Below, piece by piece: positions 1-7,148 of a DNA stretch of 11,824 bases. The position numbers and the translations under genes were made by a program. Numbering within the stretch: the first letter of the stretch is position 1; each line of letters opens with the position of its first letter. This stretch comes from SAR202 cluster bacterium (GTDB lineage: Bacteria > Chloroflexota > Dehalococcoidia > UBA3495): the NCBI GenBank assembly GCA_002401285.1, contig NVSQ01000011.1, positions 55,430-67,253 of the forward strand, given 5' to 3'. The notes beneath the pieces were generated by a model that was not told the DNA's origin, searched no databases, and saw only the letters and a program-made list of their open reading frames with translations.

Positions 1-777
1 AAGGTCGAAGGCTATCACTTCGACATGCGCAAGCACCTCTTGGATTACGATGATGTCCTAAATCAACAGAGGGAAATCATCTACGCCGACCGGCATGCCA
101 TCCTGGACGAAAGCGATCTGAAGAACAAGATTCTGGATTTGGTTCGCCACGAGTTCGACGACTTGATGAGTGGACATTTAGCCAGCCGCCACTCCGACGA
201 CTGGGACGTGCCCTCCTTCATCAGTGAGTTAGGCTCCATCTGCCCTCTGCCAGATGATTTAGCCAATGAGGACCTGGTCTACCAACTCAGCCATGACGAA
301 GTCCGCCGGGCCTTGGCCGCCCATGCCGATCGGACCTATGAACTGAGGGAAGAGGAACTGGGTTCACAGCAGATGCGGACGCTGGAACGCCTGTTGCTGC
401 TACGGGCCATCGACACCCATTGGGTAAACCACCTGACTTCCATGGAAAACCTCCGCACCGGCATCGGTCTCCAGGCCTATGGTCAACGTGACCCTCTAGT
501 CGCCTACCGTAGCGAAGGCCGCAAGATGTTCCTGGACTTGATGAAACGGATGCAGTACGACGTGGTCCATAGCCTGTTCCACGTAGCGGTTAATCAGCAA
601 CCCGCCAACGGCACGGCCCGAAGACCGAGAGGAAGCGAAAACGCCAGTCCGATGCGGGCGGTTAACAACCCTCAAAGGAATGAGGTCCCGGTGGCTGCCG
701 GAAAGATCGGGCGCAATTCCCAATGCCCCTGCGGCAGCGGAAAGAAATACAAAAGGTGCCACGGGGCCAACGTTTAG
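1..777 (+). CDS. secA: SecA preprotein translocase ATPase, C-terminal part (5' truncated)
   Basis: SecA is the cytoplasmic motor that pushes unfolded preproteins through SecYEG using ATP. Only the last 258 residues are present; the reading frame is open from base 1, so the gene begins before the window, and a Met at 25-27 is internal. Seen: the helical scaffold signature beginning YDDVLNQQR, the conserved LRTGIGLQAYGQRDPL stretch, then a low-complexity linker of about 35 residues rich in Asn, Pro and Arg. It ends in a SEC-C zinc tail with Cys242, Cys244, Cys253 and His254 (numbered from the window start), which in known SecAs binds zinc and contacts SecB or ribosomes/lipids. The nucleotide-binding and preprotein-crosslinking domains lie outside the window. 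It is convergent with the copper operon; the 49-nt gap after its TAG shows no clear terminator hairpin. Identity is certain; the unusual point is only the truncation by the window edge. Confidence 0.97.
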   Translation, partial: KVEGYHFDMRKHLLDYDDVLNQQREIIYADRHAILDESDLKNKILDLVRHEFDDLMSGHLASRHSDDWDVPSFISELGSICPLPDDLANEDLVYQLSHDEVRRALAAHADRTYELREEELGSQQMRTLERLLLLRAIDTHWVNHLTSMENLRTGIGLQAYGQRDPLVAYRSEGRKMFLDLMKRMQYDVVHSLFHVAVNQQPANGTARRPRGSENASPMRAVNNPQRNEVPVAAGKIGRNSQCPCGSGKKYKRCHGANV

Positions 778-826
778 AGCGCTTATGCCCCTGGAACGAT
801 AGCCCCGCCGACTAGTTGGCAGCTAC

Positions 827-1060
827 TTACTTCCGCCCAAACAGCCTGGAAAAGAATCCGGGCTTGGGCTGACTTTCTCCGTGGGACATGTCCAGTCCAA
901 CCCATTGTGACCCCAGGTATTTATCCGGTTCGCCATCGAAGGCCACTTTGCAGCCAGGGGCGCAGAAATAATAGGTAGTGCCCTGGTATTCGCTGGACCC
1001 TCCGTTCGGGTTGTCCGTGTCAACTTCCATTTTGCAGATAGGATCGATCGCTGTTGCCAT
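827..1060 (-). CDS. YHS-domain putative metal-binding protein, 77 aa
   Basis: A small cytoplasmic protein made almost entirely of one YHS domain (about residues 5-50). Seen: the opening DPICKM, a YxGxTYYFC core and the closing DKYL; cysteines at 9, 33 and 37 form the usual metal-binding set. YHS domains occur at the ends of copper and heavy-metal ATPases and as stand-alone proteins in metal resistance loci; copper or other soft-metal binding is inferred here from the company of copA. A tail of about 25 residues ends in a basic, aromatic stretch (PGFFSRLFGRK), perhaps for membrane or protein contact. The ATG at 1060 is chosen because GAGGTG lies 6 nt upstream; a longer in-frame start at 1138 would overlap copA by 14 nt and adds a non-conserved segment. 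It is last in the csoR-DUF1330-copA operon, 64 nt behind copA. Confidence 0.88.
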   Translation of the reverse strand: MATAIDPICKMEVDTDNPNGGSSEYQGTTYYFCAPGCKVAFDGEPDKYLGSQWVGLDMSHGESQPKPGFFSRLFGRK

Positions 1061-1124
1061 AACCCCCACCTCGTTACCGTTTTCGTTCACCCTTGGTCTT
1101 ATCTCCAAACGCCGTGGCAGATCA

Positions 1125-3650
1125 CTAGATCGTCGCATGTCTCAGGCGTAGCGAGTTAGTCACGACGGTGACGGAACTGAATGCCATCGCCAGAGCGGCC
1201 AAAACCGGGTTCAGGAACCCTAGTTCTCCAAAGAAGAACTCCAGCCCTCCTGGAACTCCCCCCAAGGCGCCGAATACCGGGTAAAGGACTCCAGCCGCTA
1301 CCGGGATCAGCAGAATATTGTATATAAAGGCCCAGAACAGGTTTTGCTTGATCGTACGGATCGTGGCCCTGCTCAGGTTTATCGCGCCGATAACGCCGGC
1401 CACGTCAGATCGCATCAGGGTTATGTCCGCCGACTCCATGGCAACGTCGGTTCCAGCGCCCATCGCTATCCCCACGTCGGCTTGGACCAGGGCGGGGGCA
1501 TCGTTGATGCCGTCGCCCACCATGGCAACCACTTTACCCCGGGACTGCAGACGCCGCACCACGTCGACTTTATCCTTAGGGAGCACCTCGGCTTCAACAT
1601 TGTCTATGCCGAGTTGATCGGCGATCGCTTGGGCAGTTTGCGCGTTGTCGCCGGTTAGCATCACCACTTCCAGCCCCATCCCCAGCAACTGGGCCACTGT
1701 TTCCCGCGAGGTATCTTTCAGTGTGTCCGCTACCGCAATTACGCCCATGGCTTTGACGCCGGCGGCCAGGAACATAGGAGTTTTCCCCTGGGCGGCCAAC
1801 CCTTGAGCCCGGTCCACCAGGCCGTCTAGGGCGATGCCGTTAGCTTCCATCAAAGCCTGGTTGCCCAAGCGCACGATATCGCCGTTGAGTTGGGCCTGTA
1901 CGCCCAGTCCGGGCAGTGCCTCAAATCCGCCGGCGGTATCAAGTTCAAGGCCCCGGAACCTGGCTTCATGAACGATGGCCTCTCCCAACGGATGTTCGGA
2001 TCCCCGCTCAACGCCTGCCGCCAATCGCAACACCTCGTCTTCAGAAACCCCTGAAGAAATCAGATCGGTGACTACCGGTTTGCCGGTGGTCAGGGTACCC
2101 GTTTTGTCCAGCACCACCACGTTGACCCGGTGGGTGATCTCCAATGCCTGGGCGCTGCGGATCAGCACTCCCTGCTCCGCCCCTTTTCCGGTGCCGACGA
2201 TGATGGCCGTGGGCGTCGCCAATCCCAGGGCGCAAGGACACGCGATGATTAGGATGGCCACGAATACCAGAACCGCGAAGGTAAGGGACGGTTCCGGCCC
2301 CAACAATATCCAGAACAGGAATGCCGCCAGGGCTATTCCGATCACCGCCGGGACAAAGTAGGCCGCCACCTGATCGGCCAGCCTCTGAATGGGGGCCTTT
2401 GACCCTTGGGCGTCCTCCACCAACTGAATTATCTGGGCCAGCACGGTGTCCTTGCCAACTTTGGTGGCGCGGAACTGGAAGGTCCCAAATTTGTTGATCG
2501 TCGCGCCGAACACCAGCTTTCCGGGTTCCTTGTCCACCGGCATACTTTCGCCGGTCAGCATGGACTCGTCCACGGTGGAGACACCCTCAGTCACTTCGCC
2601 GTCAACCGGTATCTTCTCGCCCGGCCGCACCGAGATTATGTCTCCCACCTCCACGGTTTCCACCGGCACGTCGATTTCCTGTCCGTCCCGAATCACACGG
2701 GCGGTGTTGGGGCGCAGACCGATCAGCCGCCGGATAGCTTCCGAAGTGCTGCCTCGGGCGCGGGTTTCCAGGTAGCGTCCCAAAAGAATCAGGGCGATGA
2801 TGATAGCGGCTGTGTCGAAGTAGACGTCTCTTCCGATGCCGCGTTGGGCCAGAAACTCGGGGGCCAGCGCGCCAAGCAATACCACGGCGGCGCTAAACAG
2901 ATAGGCGGTGGTGGTGCCGATGGCGATCAAAGTGTGCATATTGGCCGTGCCGTGGCGTAGCGCGCCAAACCCAGCAATATAAAAGCTCCAGCCGGCCCAG
3001 AATTGCACCGGGGTTGCCACGGCCCAGAGCAGGAAGGGATAGAAGCCGCGGTCCATCAACGGCGGAACCCATGGGAACGGGCTGAACGCGCCCAGTAACA
3101 GAAGTATTCCTCCGGCGGCGGCCAGTAAGAGCCTCCGGCGTAACGCCTGTATCTCTTTGACCTTGGACAGACGCTCCAATTCCTCTTTGGCGTCCAGCGT
3201 CCCTTCGCCGGTTCCGGTCACCTGATAACCAGCCTTGGTTACCGCCTGACGGAATCCATCCGTGTCCACGGCGCCCGCCGTATAGTCTATAGTCGCCTTT
3301 TCCGTGGCCAGATTTACGGTGGCTTCAACCACGCCGGAAACGCCCTTCAAAGCGTTCTCAACGTGAAATACACAGGCGGCGCAGGTCATGCCGCCGATGT
3401 TGAGAGTGGTTTTAGTGGTGGGTATCTTGTAGCCCGCATCCGCCACTGCTTGGCGGAGATCGTCTACCGGAACATCTCCGGCTCCGAACTCGAATGAAGC
3501 TTTCTCAGTGCCCAGGTTAACCGAGACCTCGGATACTCCCGGCACTCCCTGCAATGCTTTCTCAACATGTGATACACAAGAAGCGCAGGTCATCCCTTCT
3601 ATGGGTAGGGTTATTCGTTTGTCTTGCTTTAAGGTTTCTTTGGTAGCCAT
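1125..3650 (-). CDS. copA: Copper-exporting P1B-type ATPase CopA, 841 aa
   Basis: An inner-membrane pump that exports Cu(I) from the cytoplasm using ATP. Seen: two N-terminal heavy-metal-associated domains with GMTCxxC sites (Cys22/Cys25 and Cys90/Cys93), several hydrophobic membrane segments, the actuator TGES at 366-369, the membrane CPC metal site at 471-473, the phosphorylation motif DKTGT with Asp515, the P1B His-Pro pair at 553-554, GDGIND at 712-717, and near the end Tyr777-Asn778 and Met822-x-x-Ser825-Ser826. CPC plus YN plus MxxSS is the known P1B-1 (Cu+) signature, as opposed to Zn/Cd or Co types. Length is normal for a two-HMA CopA. An AGGA lies about 10 nt before the ATG. It is third in the csoR operon, 52 nt after the DUF1330 gene. 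Odd: the loop between the last two membrane segments (about 795-812) is some 16 residues longer than in E. coli CopA. Confidence 0.97.
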   Translation of the reverse strand: MATKETLKQDKRITLPIEGMTCASCVSHVEKALQGVPGVSEVSVNLGTEKASFEFGAGDVPVDDLRQAVADAGYKIPTTKTTLNIGGMTCAACVFHVENALKGVSGVVEATVNLATEKATIDYTAGAVDTDGFRQAVTKAGYQVTGTGEGTLDAKEELERLSKVKEIQALRRRLLLAAAGGILLLLGAFSPFPWVPPLMDRGFYPFLLWAVATPVQFWAGWSFYIAGFGALRHGTANMHTLIAIGTTTAYLFSAAVVLLGALAPEFLAQRGIGRDVYFDTAAIIIALILLGRYLETRARGSTSEAIRRLIGLRPNTARVIRDGQEIDVPVETVEVGDIISVRPGEKIPVDGEVTEGVSTVDESMLTGESMPVDKEPGKLVFGATINKFGTFQFRATKVGKDTVLAQIIQLVEDAQGSKAPIQRLADQVAAYFVPAVIGIALAAFLFWILLGPEPSLTFAVLVFVAILIIACPCALGLATPTAIIVGTGKGAEQGVLIRSAQALEITHRVNVVVLDKTGTLTTGKPVVTDLISSGVSEDEVLRLAAGVERGSEHPLGEAIVHEARFRGLELDTAGGFEALPGLGVQAQLNGDIVRLGNQALMEANGIALDGLVDRAQGLAAQGKTPMFLAAGVKAMGVIAVADTLKDTSRETVAQLLGMGLEVVMLTGDNAQTAQAIADQLGIDNVEAEVLPKDKVDVVRRLQSRGKVVAMVGDGINDAPALVQADVGIAMGAGTDVAMESADITLMRSDVAGVIGAINLSRATIRTIKQNLFWAFIYNILLIPVAAGVLYPVFGALGGVPGGLEFFFGELGFLNPVLAALAMAFSSVTVVTNSLRLRHATI

Positions 3651-3702
3651 TGTTCTATTTTCCTATGCTAAATAACGGGCGGTCTAGCCATACCCTGCCG
3701 CT

Positions 3703-3990
3703 CTAAGCGCCCTCAACCATCACCAATTTGGAATTGGCGCTGCTGAAGCGCTTGTCCATGACCGGGCGGTAATCGTCAGATCCGTACCAGGCCTTTAACC
3801 TCTCCATGCTCTCAAATTCTATAATCACGATCCGTCCAGGAGACCAGTCACCTTCAACCGTCTCCGAAGGGCCACCGCGCACGATGTACTTTCCTCCAAA
3901 TTTATCCACCAACGGACCCACCAACTGGCGGTACTCCTCGAATCCCGCCGGGTCCGTTACTTCGATATCCGCGATTAAATAAGCTGCCAA
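3703..3990 (-). CDS. DUF1330 family protein, 95 aa
   Basis: A small soluble protein of the DUF1330 family, whose members adopt a dimeric ferredoxin-like alpha/beta fold; no reaction is established. Seen: the family opening AAYLIADIEVTDP, a central GGKYIVRGG, a hydrophobic strand IVIIEFES, and the WYGSDDYRPV stretch; length is typical. Start choice: a TTG at 3990 is preferred because GAGGTG (3997-4002) lies 6 nt upstream and because translation from there gives the usual family N-terminus (M-A-A-Y). A GTG at 3999 would add three residues but is itself part of that GAGGTG and has no ribosome site of its own. The gene sits 33 nt after csoR and 52 nt before copA on the same strand, so it is very probably co-transcribed and copper-induced. 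It lacks Cys residues, so a direct role in soft-metal binding is unlikely from sequence; its job in copper response is unknown. Confidence 0.88.
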   Translation of the reverse strand: MAAYLIADIEVTDPAGFEEYRQLVGPLVDKFGGKYIVRGGPSETVEGDWSPGRIVIIEFESMERLKAWYGSDDYRPVMDKRFSSANSKLVMVEGA

Positions 3991-4023
3991 TTCCTTCACC
4001 TCGGTGTTTTAATAGGGCCGTGA

Positions 4024-4287
4024 TTACCGGTTCGCCAGAAGATACAGGTCCGTCAGCTCGCCGACGACCTCGTCTTCGCGGCCTTCTTTGATTCCTGCCA
4101 CTACGCAGGTTTGCAGGTGCCCTTCCAGCAGGATGCTTTCCATCTTTTCTATTGCCCGCCTGACCGCGTAGGTCTGCTTGAGCACGTCAACGCAGTACTT
4201 GTCCTCTTCCAGCATCTTGCGAATGCCGGACAGGTGTCCTTCGATATAGCTCAACCGCTTCAATGCATCGACTTTGGCTTCAGGCAA
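4024..4287 (-). CDS. csoR: CsoR-type copper-sensing transcriptional repressor, 87 aa
   Basis: A DUF156/CsoR-family all-helical repressor that binds operator DNA without metal and leaves it on binding Cu(I). Seen: Cys32, His57 and Cys61, matching the Cys36-His61-Cys65 copper site of M. tuberculosis CsoR with a constant offset of four; the second-shell Tyr31 and Glu77 match its Tyr35 and Glu81 with the same offset. The set separates it from CstR (persulfide sensing, no His) and from RcnR/FrmR (different first-site residues). The start is TTG at 4287, with GAGGGG ending 3 nt upstream; no ATG fits before the conserved region. It is the first gene of the operon csoR-DUF1330-copA-YHS. A GC-rich dyad resembling CsoR operators lies 31-47 nt upstream, so autoregulation is inferred. 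Copper specificity is also supported by the downstream copA. Confidence 0.95.
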   Translation of the reverse strand: MPEAKVDALKRLSYIEGHLSGIRKMLEEDKYCVDVLKQTYAVRRAIEKMESILLEGHLQTCVVAGIKEGREDEVVGELTDLYLLANR

Positions 4288-4317
4288 GTTCCCCTCGATA
4301 TAATCCGACTAACCCAT

Positions 4318-4334
4318 ACCCCCTGGAGGTGGGT
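4318..4334. promoter_or_regulatory. Putative CsoR operator (GC-rich dyad)
   Basis: ACCCCCTGGAGGTGGGT is an imperfect 17-bp inverted repeat centred on 4326 with C-rich and G-rich arms (five of eight pairs are Watson-Crick and one is G-T). CsoR-family operators are known to be C-run/G-run dyads of this kind. It begins 2 nt after the predicted csoR transcription start (near 4336, minus strand), so bound repressor would block promoter clearance. Function is inferred from form, place and the adjacent csoR gene. Confidence 0.7.
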
Positions 4335-4342
4335 CTACAACA

Positions 4343-4371
4343 ATCATACGTTCACCACGACCTCTGGTCAA
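4343..4371 (-). promoter_or_regulatory. Sigma70-like promoter of the csoR-copA operon
   Basis: On the minus strand, TTGACC (4371-4366) and TATGAT (4348-4343) are separated by exactly 17 nt, each five of six to the sigma70 consensus. The predicted start is the A at about 4336, leaving a leader of roughly 48 nt that contains the CsoR-type dyad and the GAGGGG ribosome site. Confidence 0.7.
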
Positions 4372-4378
4372 CCGGAGG
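4361..4378. repeat. Inverted repeat over the csoR -35 element
   Basis: CCTCTGG and CCGGAGG flank a TCAA spacer; six of seven positions pair. The repeat covers the csoR -35 hexamer and ends 2 nt before the -35 of the divergent promoter, so a protein bound here could affect both. It could be a second regulator site or chance symmetry; no family can be assigned. Confidence 0.3.
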
Positions 4379-4380
4379 GT

Positions 4381-4409
4381 TTGACAGCCTACCCGCTGTT
4401 GCTTATGTT
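4381..4409 (+). promoter_or_regulatory. Sigma70-like promoter of the Gfo/Idh/MocA gene
   Basis: A perfect TTGACA (4381-4386) stands 17 nt before TATGTT (4404-4409, four of six). The predicted start is near 4416, about 39 nt before the GTG start codon. It is back-to-back with the csoR promoter; the two -35 hexamers are 9 bp apart. Confidence 0.6.
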
Positions 4410-4454
4410 AAGCACCGGCCGATCTATACTCGATATATCTTTTGGAGGTGCACC

Positions 4455-5495
4455 GTGCCGTTGGGTTGGGCTATTATCAGCACCGGACAACACCCTGACC
4501 TCAAGATTGCTCCGGCCATCGCCGCTGCCGATGACCAGGAGCTTGTCGCCGTATACAGCCGTGACCGGGGCCGGGCGCAAGCCTTCGCCGAGAAGCACGG
4601 CGCCGTGTCGGCTTACGACTCTCTGGACGACTTGCTGAAAGACTCCAGGGTGGACGCGGCGTTTATCGCTTCTCCCAACGCGTTGCACAGCCAGCATGCC
4701 CTGCAGGCGGCCGCCGCTGGAAAGCACGTGCTGTCGGAAAAGCCCATGACAACAACCCTTGAGGACGCCGTTGCCATGGTACGAGGCTGCCGGGACTACG
4801 GCGTCAAGCTGGGCACGGGGTATCACCTCCGGACCCATCCCGGGCACACTATGGCCCAGCGTCTGATTGCCGAGGGCGCTTTGGGCCACGTAGCGATGGC
4901 TCAAGCCCAGTGGGGCTTCGGCGTCCGTGGCACGGGCGGACCGCCGCCGCGCACCGGGCTCCGGCAATGGTGGGACGATCCGGAATTGATCGGCGGCGCT
5001 TCAACAATGATGGGCACCGGCGTACATGCAGTGGATCTGCTGCGGTTTCTCCTGGGAGAGGAGATAACCCACATCGCCGCCCTTACCGACGGCCAGACCT
5101 CCCAGCGTCCTTTGGAACAGGTCGCCGCCATGACCTTGCGATTCGAAAGCGGGACCGTGGCCACGATGTGTTGCGGGCGGCTGCTCCCCGACTCACGCAA
5201 CGACTTCGCGATATACGGCAGCGACGGTCGCATCACTGGCCGGGCCACCCTTTGGGAAGCGCGCCAGGGCCGGGTGGAGGTTGTCTCCGAGACCGTGAAC
5301 CAGACAGAGGTCTACCCCAACCAATACTTGGGCAACTTCATCGCCGAGCTTGAAGACTTCCACCAGGCCATCCAAGAGGACCGGGAGCCGGTGGCTACTG
5401 GAATGGACGGCTTACGAGTTGTCCAAGTGACCCTAGCGATGATTCAATCAGCCAGGGAAGGCCGCACGGTCAAGATCGAGCCGGTGGAAGTTTAG
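4455..5495 (+). CDS. Gfo/Idh/MocA family NAD(P)-dependent oxidoreductase, 346 aa
   Basis: A soluble dehydrogenase of the family that oxidises or reduces sugars, inositols and related polyols; the substrate cannot be told. Seen: an N-terminal Rossmann fold opening WAIISTG (residues 5-11) and running to about 120, the SPN turn at 73-75, the family EKP motif at 95-97 with its usual catalytic Lys, and a C-terminal alpha/beta domain with GVHAVDLLRFLLG (His191, Asp194) that in relatives lines the active site. Length is normal. The GTG start at 4455 has GGAGGTG ending 4 nt upstream; the frame is open further upstream to 4263, but that stretch crosses the csoR promoter and operator and does not look like family sequence. 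It is divergent from csoR and convergent with the SagB-like gene (5 nt between stops). No pathway partner adjoins it, so it is probably transcribed alone. Confidence 0.93.
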   Translation: MPLGWAIISTGQHPDLKIAPAIAAADDQELVAVYSRDRGRAQAFAEKHGAVSAYDSLDDLLKDSRVDAAFIASPNALHSQHALQAAAAGKHVLSEKPMTTTLEDAVAMVRGCRDYGVKLGTGYHLRTHPGHTMAQRLIAEGALGHVAMAQAQWGFGVRGTGGPPPRTGLRQWWDDPELIGGASTMMGTGVHAVDLLRFLLGEEITHIAALTDGQTSQRPLEQVAAMTLRFESGTVATMCCGRLLPDSRNDFAIYGSDGRITGRATLWEARQGRVEVVSETVNQTEVYPNQYLGNFIAELEDFHQAIQEDREPVATGMDGLRVVQVTLAMIQSAREGRTVKIEPVEV

Positions 5496-5500
5496 GACGC

Positions 5501-7036
5501 TCAGCCGCGTCGGCCGGACCGGCCCACGGCCAACAGGAACATGACGCTTTTTCCCTCGGCGTGGGGCGAGAAAAACTCGGTCACCTCGTCGTCGAAAAAT
5601 GTCAGCCCGGTTGCGCCAAGTCTTTGGGCGTAGGCGGCCAAGTACAGCCGTCCCGCCGTGATGCTGGCCTCCATCTGGGCCATCCGGTAACCCCGGTTGC
5701 CGTACCGTTCCAGCACGGCGTTCAAGTCTGTCAAGGAGTAAACGTTGACGCTGGCGTCGGCGGACAGTTCCTGTCCCAAGTCCAACCGGCCCGCTTGGTC
5801 CCGGAAATCCCCTTCCTCAAGCTGTTCCAACGCCCCCAGGTCCCTGCGGTAGACGTAGTTGCCGGATGGAAGGTCCTCCACATCGTTAGCGATCAGGTAA
5901 AGCCGGTTCAGCGTGGCGTCCGCGTCTCCAAGGAAATCAGCGGGCACGGGATGGGCCGCCCGGTCCAGCATGATGGAGAGTTGCTGGAATGTAATGGGTG
6001 AGCGCCGGAATCGGCGGCTGGAGCCCCGCCGCAGGATCACGTCCTCGATCGTTTCCTGGGGTAACTCCTCTGCCGGTGGGCAGGACAGAGGAAAAAGCCG
6101 TCCCTGGGGCTCATACACGACAAGGGACGGAGGCTTTCCCCACAGTTCACGGGCCTCTTGGGGCAAATCCAATGAGGACGCGGCGTGGGCTTCGGCGATG
6201 GCCGCGTACTCCACCTCCCGGCGGGAATACGGCTCCACCTCCAGTCCGAGGGACGAAACCGGGGGAGCCGGGGCAATAGTCTGCTCCGGCGTCTCTCCCA
6301 CCGGAACAAGTTGCAATGCGACTTCTTTCCGGTCGTCCAGGTCCAGCAATCTGTTCACCGGCTCGTCAACGAAGGAAGCGACTACTTTGATCGGGAGCTT
6401 ATAGCCACGACCCGTGGAAAGCAGGTTGGCCAGAACGGTACCGCTGTCCCAGTAGGAGTGCCGGTAAGCCCGCGCCTGGTACTTCCAGGCGTTGCGCCAG
6501 AACACCGACGTCAAGACTAACACTGCCGGAGCCTGGGCCACCGACGGTTCCCCGCCCGCCGCCTCCACCAGCAGTCCCCGATAGTCGCCCTCACGCAAAC
6601 GGCGCAGGGCGAAATCTTGGGGACCGAAATGGTACACCCCTGCGGACAAGCCGGGCATGTCTCCGCAGACCAGGTACAGCTCTATGTGATAAAGAGCGCC
6701 GGTGCAGGCCGCCGCCCGGAAATACATCTTTCCGCCGGGAAACTCTCTGACCTTGGTGATGCCGGCGGCATGATGCATCAGCCCAGCCAATTCCAGGAGA
6801 GTCGGCGCCCGGTGTTCGTGAGAGGGCGCGGACCCCAGACAATCCAACGCGAGCGTCCCGCTAGGTTCCAACCCGGACGGCAGAGTCACGGCTTCCAGGT
6901 CACGGTAAATCTTGAACGGACGGGGTTGGTTATCGAAGTCCATGTGATGGGAGTTGTTATGGACGCTCCGCTCCGTGTGGTTGGTAGCAGTGTGATACTT
7001 CCAGGCGGCGGCTATGTCACGGTTCCGGTTGGTCAT
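5501..7036 (-). CDS. SagB/ThcOx-type tandem nitroreductase, 511 aa
   Basis: A flavin (FMN) oxidoreductase of the nitroreductase superfamily. SagB and ThcOx relatives oxidise azolines in peptide natural products, but many long stand-alone members have unknown substrates. Seen: an N-terminal segment (AAWKYHTATNHT) common in long SagB-like proteins, a first nitroreductase-like half with GALYHIELYLV at 113-123 and YWDSGTVLANLL at 195-206, and a second half starting RRGSSRRFRR at 336-345 (likely FMN-phosphate contact) and ending GLTFFDDEVTEFF plus a hydrophobic strand at 498-505. Both halves are present, so it is a fused pseudo-dimer. ATG 7036 is chosen because the family segment begins there; the frame is open to 7114, but that part runs through a strong inverted repeat. 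The ribosome site is weak (GGAGG 14 nt upstream). No cyclodehydratase or precursor peptide gene is visible nearby. Confidence 0.88.
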   Translation of the reverse strand: MTNRNRDIAAAWKYHTATNHTERSVHNNSHHMDFDNQPRPFKIYRDLEAVTLPSGLEPSGTLALDCLGSAPSHEHRAPTLLELAGLMHHAAGITKVREFPGGKMYFRAAACTGALYHIELYLVCGDMPGLSAGVYHFGPQDFALRRLREGDYRGLLVEAAGGEPSVAQAPAVLVLTSVFWRNAWKYQARAYRHSYWDSGTVLANLLSTGRGYKLPIKVVASFVDEPVNRLLDLDDRKEVALQLVPVGETPEQTIAPAPPVSSLGLEVEPYSRREVEYAAIAEAHAASSLDLPQEARELWGKPPSLVVYEPQGRLFPLSCPPAEELPQETIEDVILRRGSSRRFRRSPITFQQLSIMLDRAAHPVPADFLGDADATLNRLYLIANDVEDLPSGNYVYRRDLGALEQLEEGDFRDQAGRLDLGQELSADASVNVYSLTDLNAVLERYGNRGYRMAQMEASITAGRLYLAAYAQRLGATGLTFFDDEVTEFFSPHAEGKSVMFLLAVGRSGRRG

Positions 7037-7073
7037 GGCCGATCCGGTTGCCTCCAGTACCCGAATAAGAACG

Positions 7074-7106
7074 ATTAAGCGCCCCGATGCGATCGGGGCG
7101 CTTAAT
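7074..7106. terminator. Perfect 15-bp inverted repeat, probable terminator hairpin
   Basis: Arms ATTAAGCGCCCCGAT (7074-7088) and ATCGGGGCGCTTAAT (7092-7106) are exact reverse complements around a 3-nt GCG loop. It lies 42 nt downstream of the MoaD-like stop codon and upstream of sagB. Read on the minus strand, the stem is followed by a moderately T-rich stretch (CGTTCTTATT), not a full T-run, so it may end the Mo-hydroxylase transcript or protect its 3' end. Confidence 0.65.
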
Positions 7107-7148
7107 ACTGGCATAACTCAAGGATTGGGCGCTAATCCCGCCCTTCGG

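Noticed and set aside
1061..1138. Longer start for the YHS protein.
   Set aside because: It overlaps copA, encodes no conserved sequence, and the ATG at 1060 has GAGGTG at good spacing.
2406..2960. Long plus-strand open frame opposite copA.
   Set aside because: It is antisense to conserved CopA motifs and its His/Gly-rich product resembles no family; a shadow of the GC-rich coding strand.
4263..4454. Upstream extension of the Gfo/Idh/MocA frame (64 extra codons).
   Set aside because: It runs through the csoR start, operator and both promoters, encodes no family sequence, and the GTG at 4455 has a strong ribosome site.
5512..5524. GGCCG-GAC-CGGCC hairpin just after the oxidoreductase stop, as a terminator.
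   Set aside because: Only a 5-bp stem, no T-run, and it lies inside the last codons of the SagB-like gene.
7037..7114. Longer start for the SagB-like protein.
   Set aside because: The extra codons are mostly the perfect inverted repeat 7074-7106; the family-like N-terminus begins at the ATG at 7036.
5501..7148. Azole-peptide (TOMM) biosynthesis cluster around the SagB-like gene.
   Set aside because: No YcaO cyclodehydratase, no Cys/Ser/Thr-rich precursor peptide and no transporter seen nearby.
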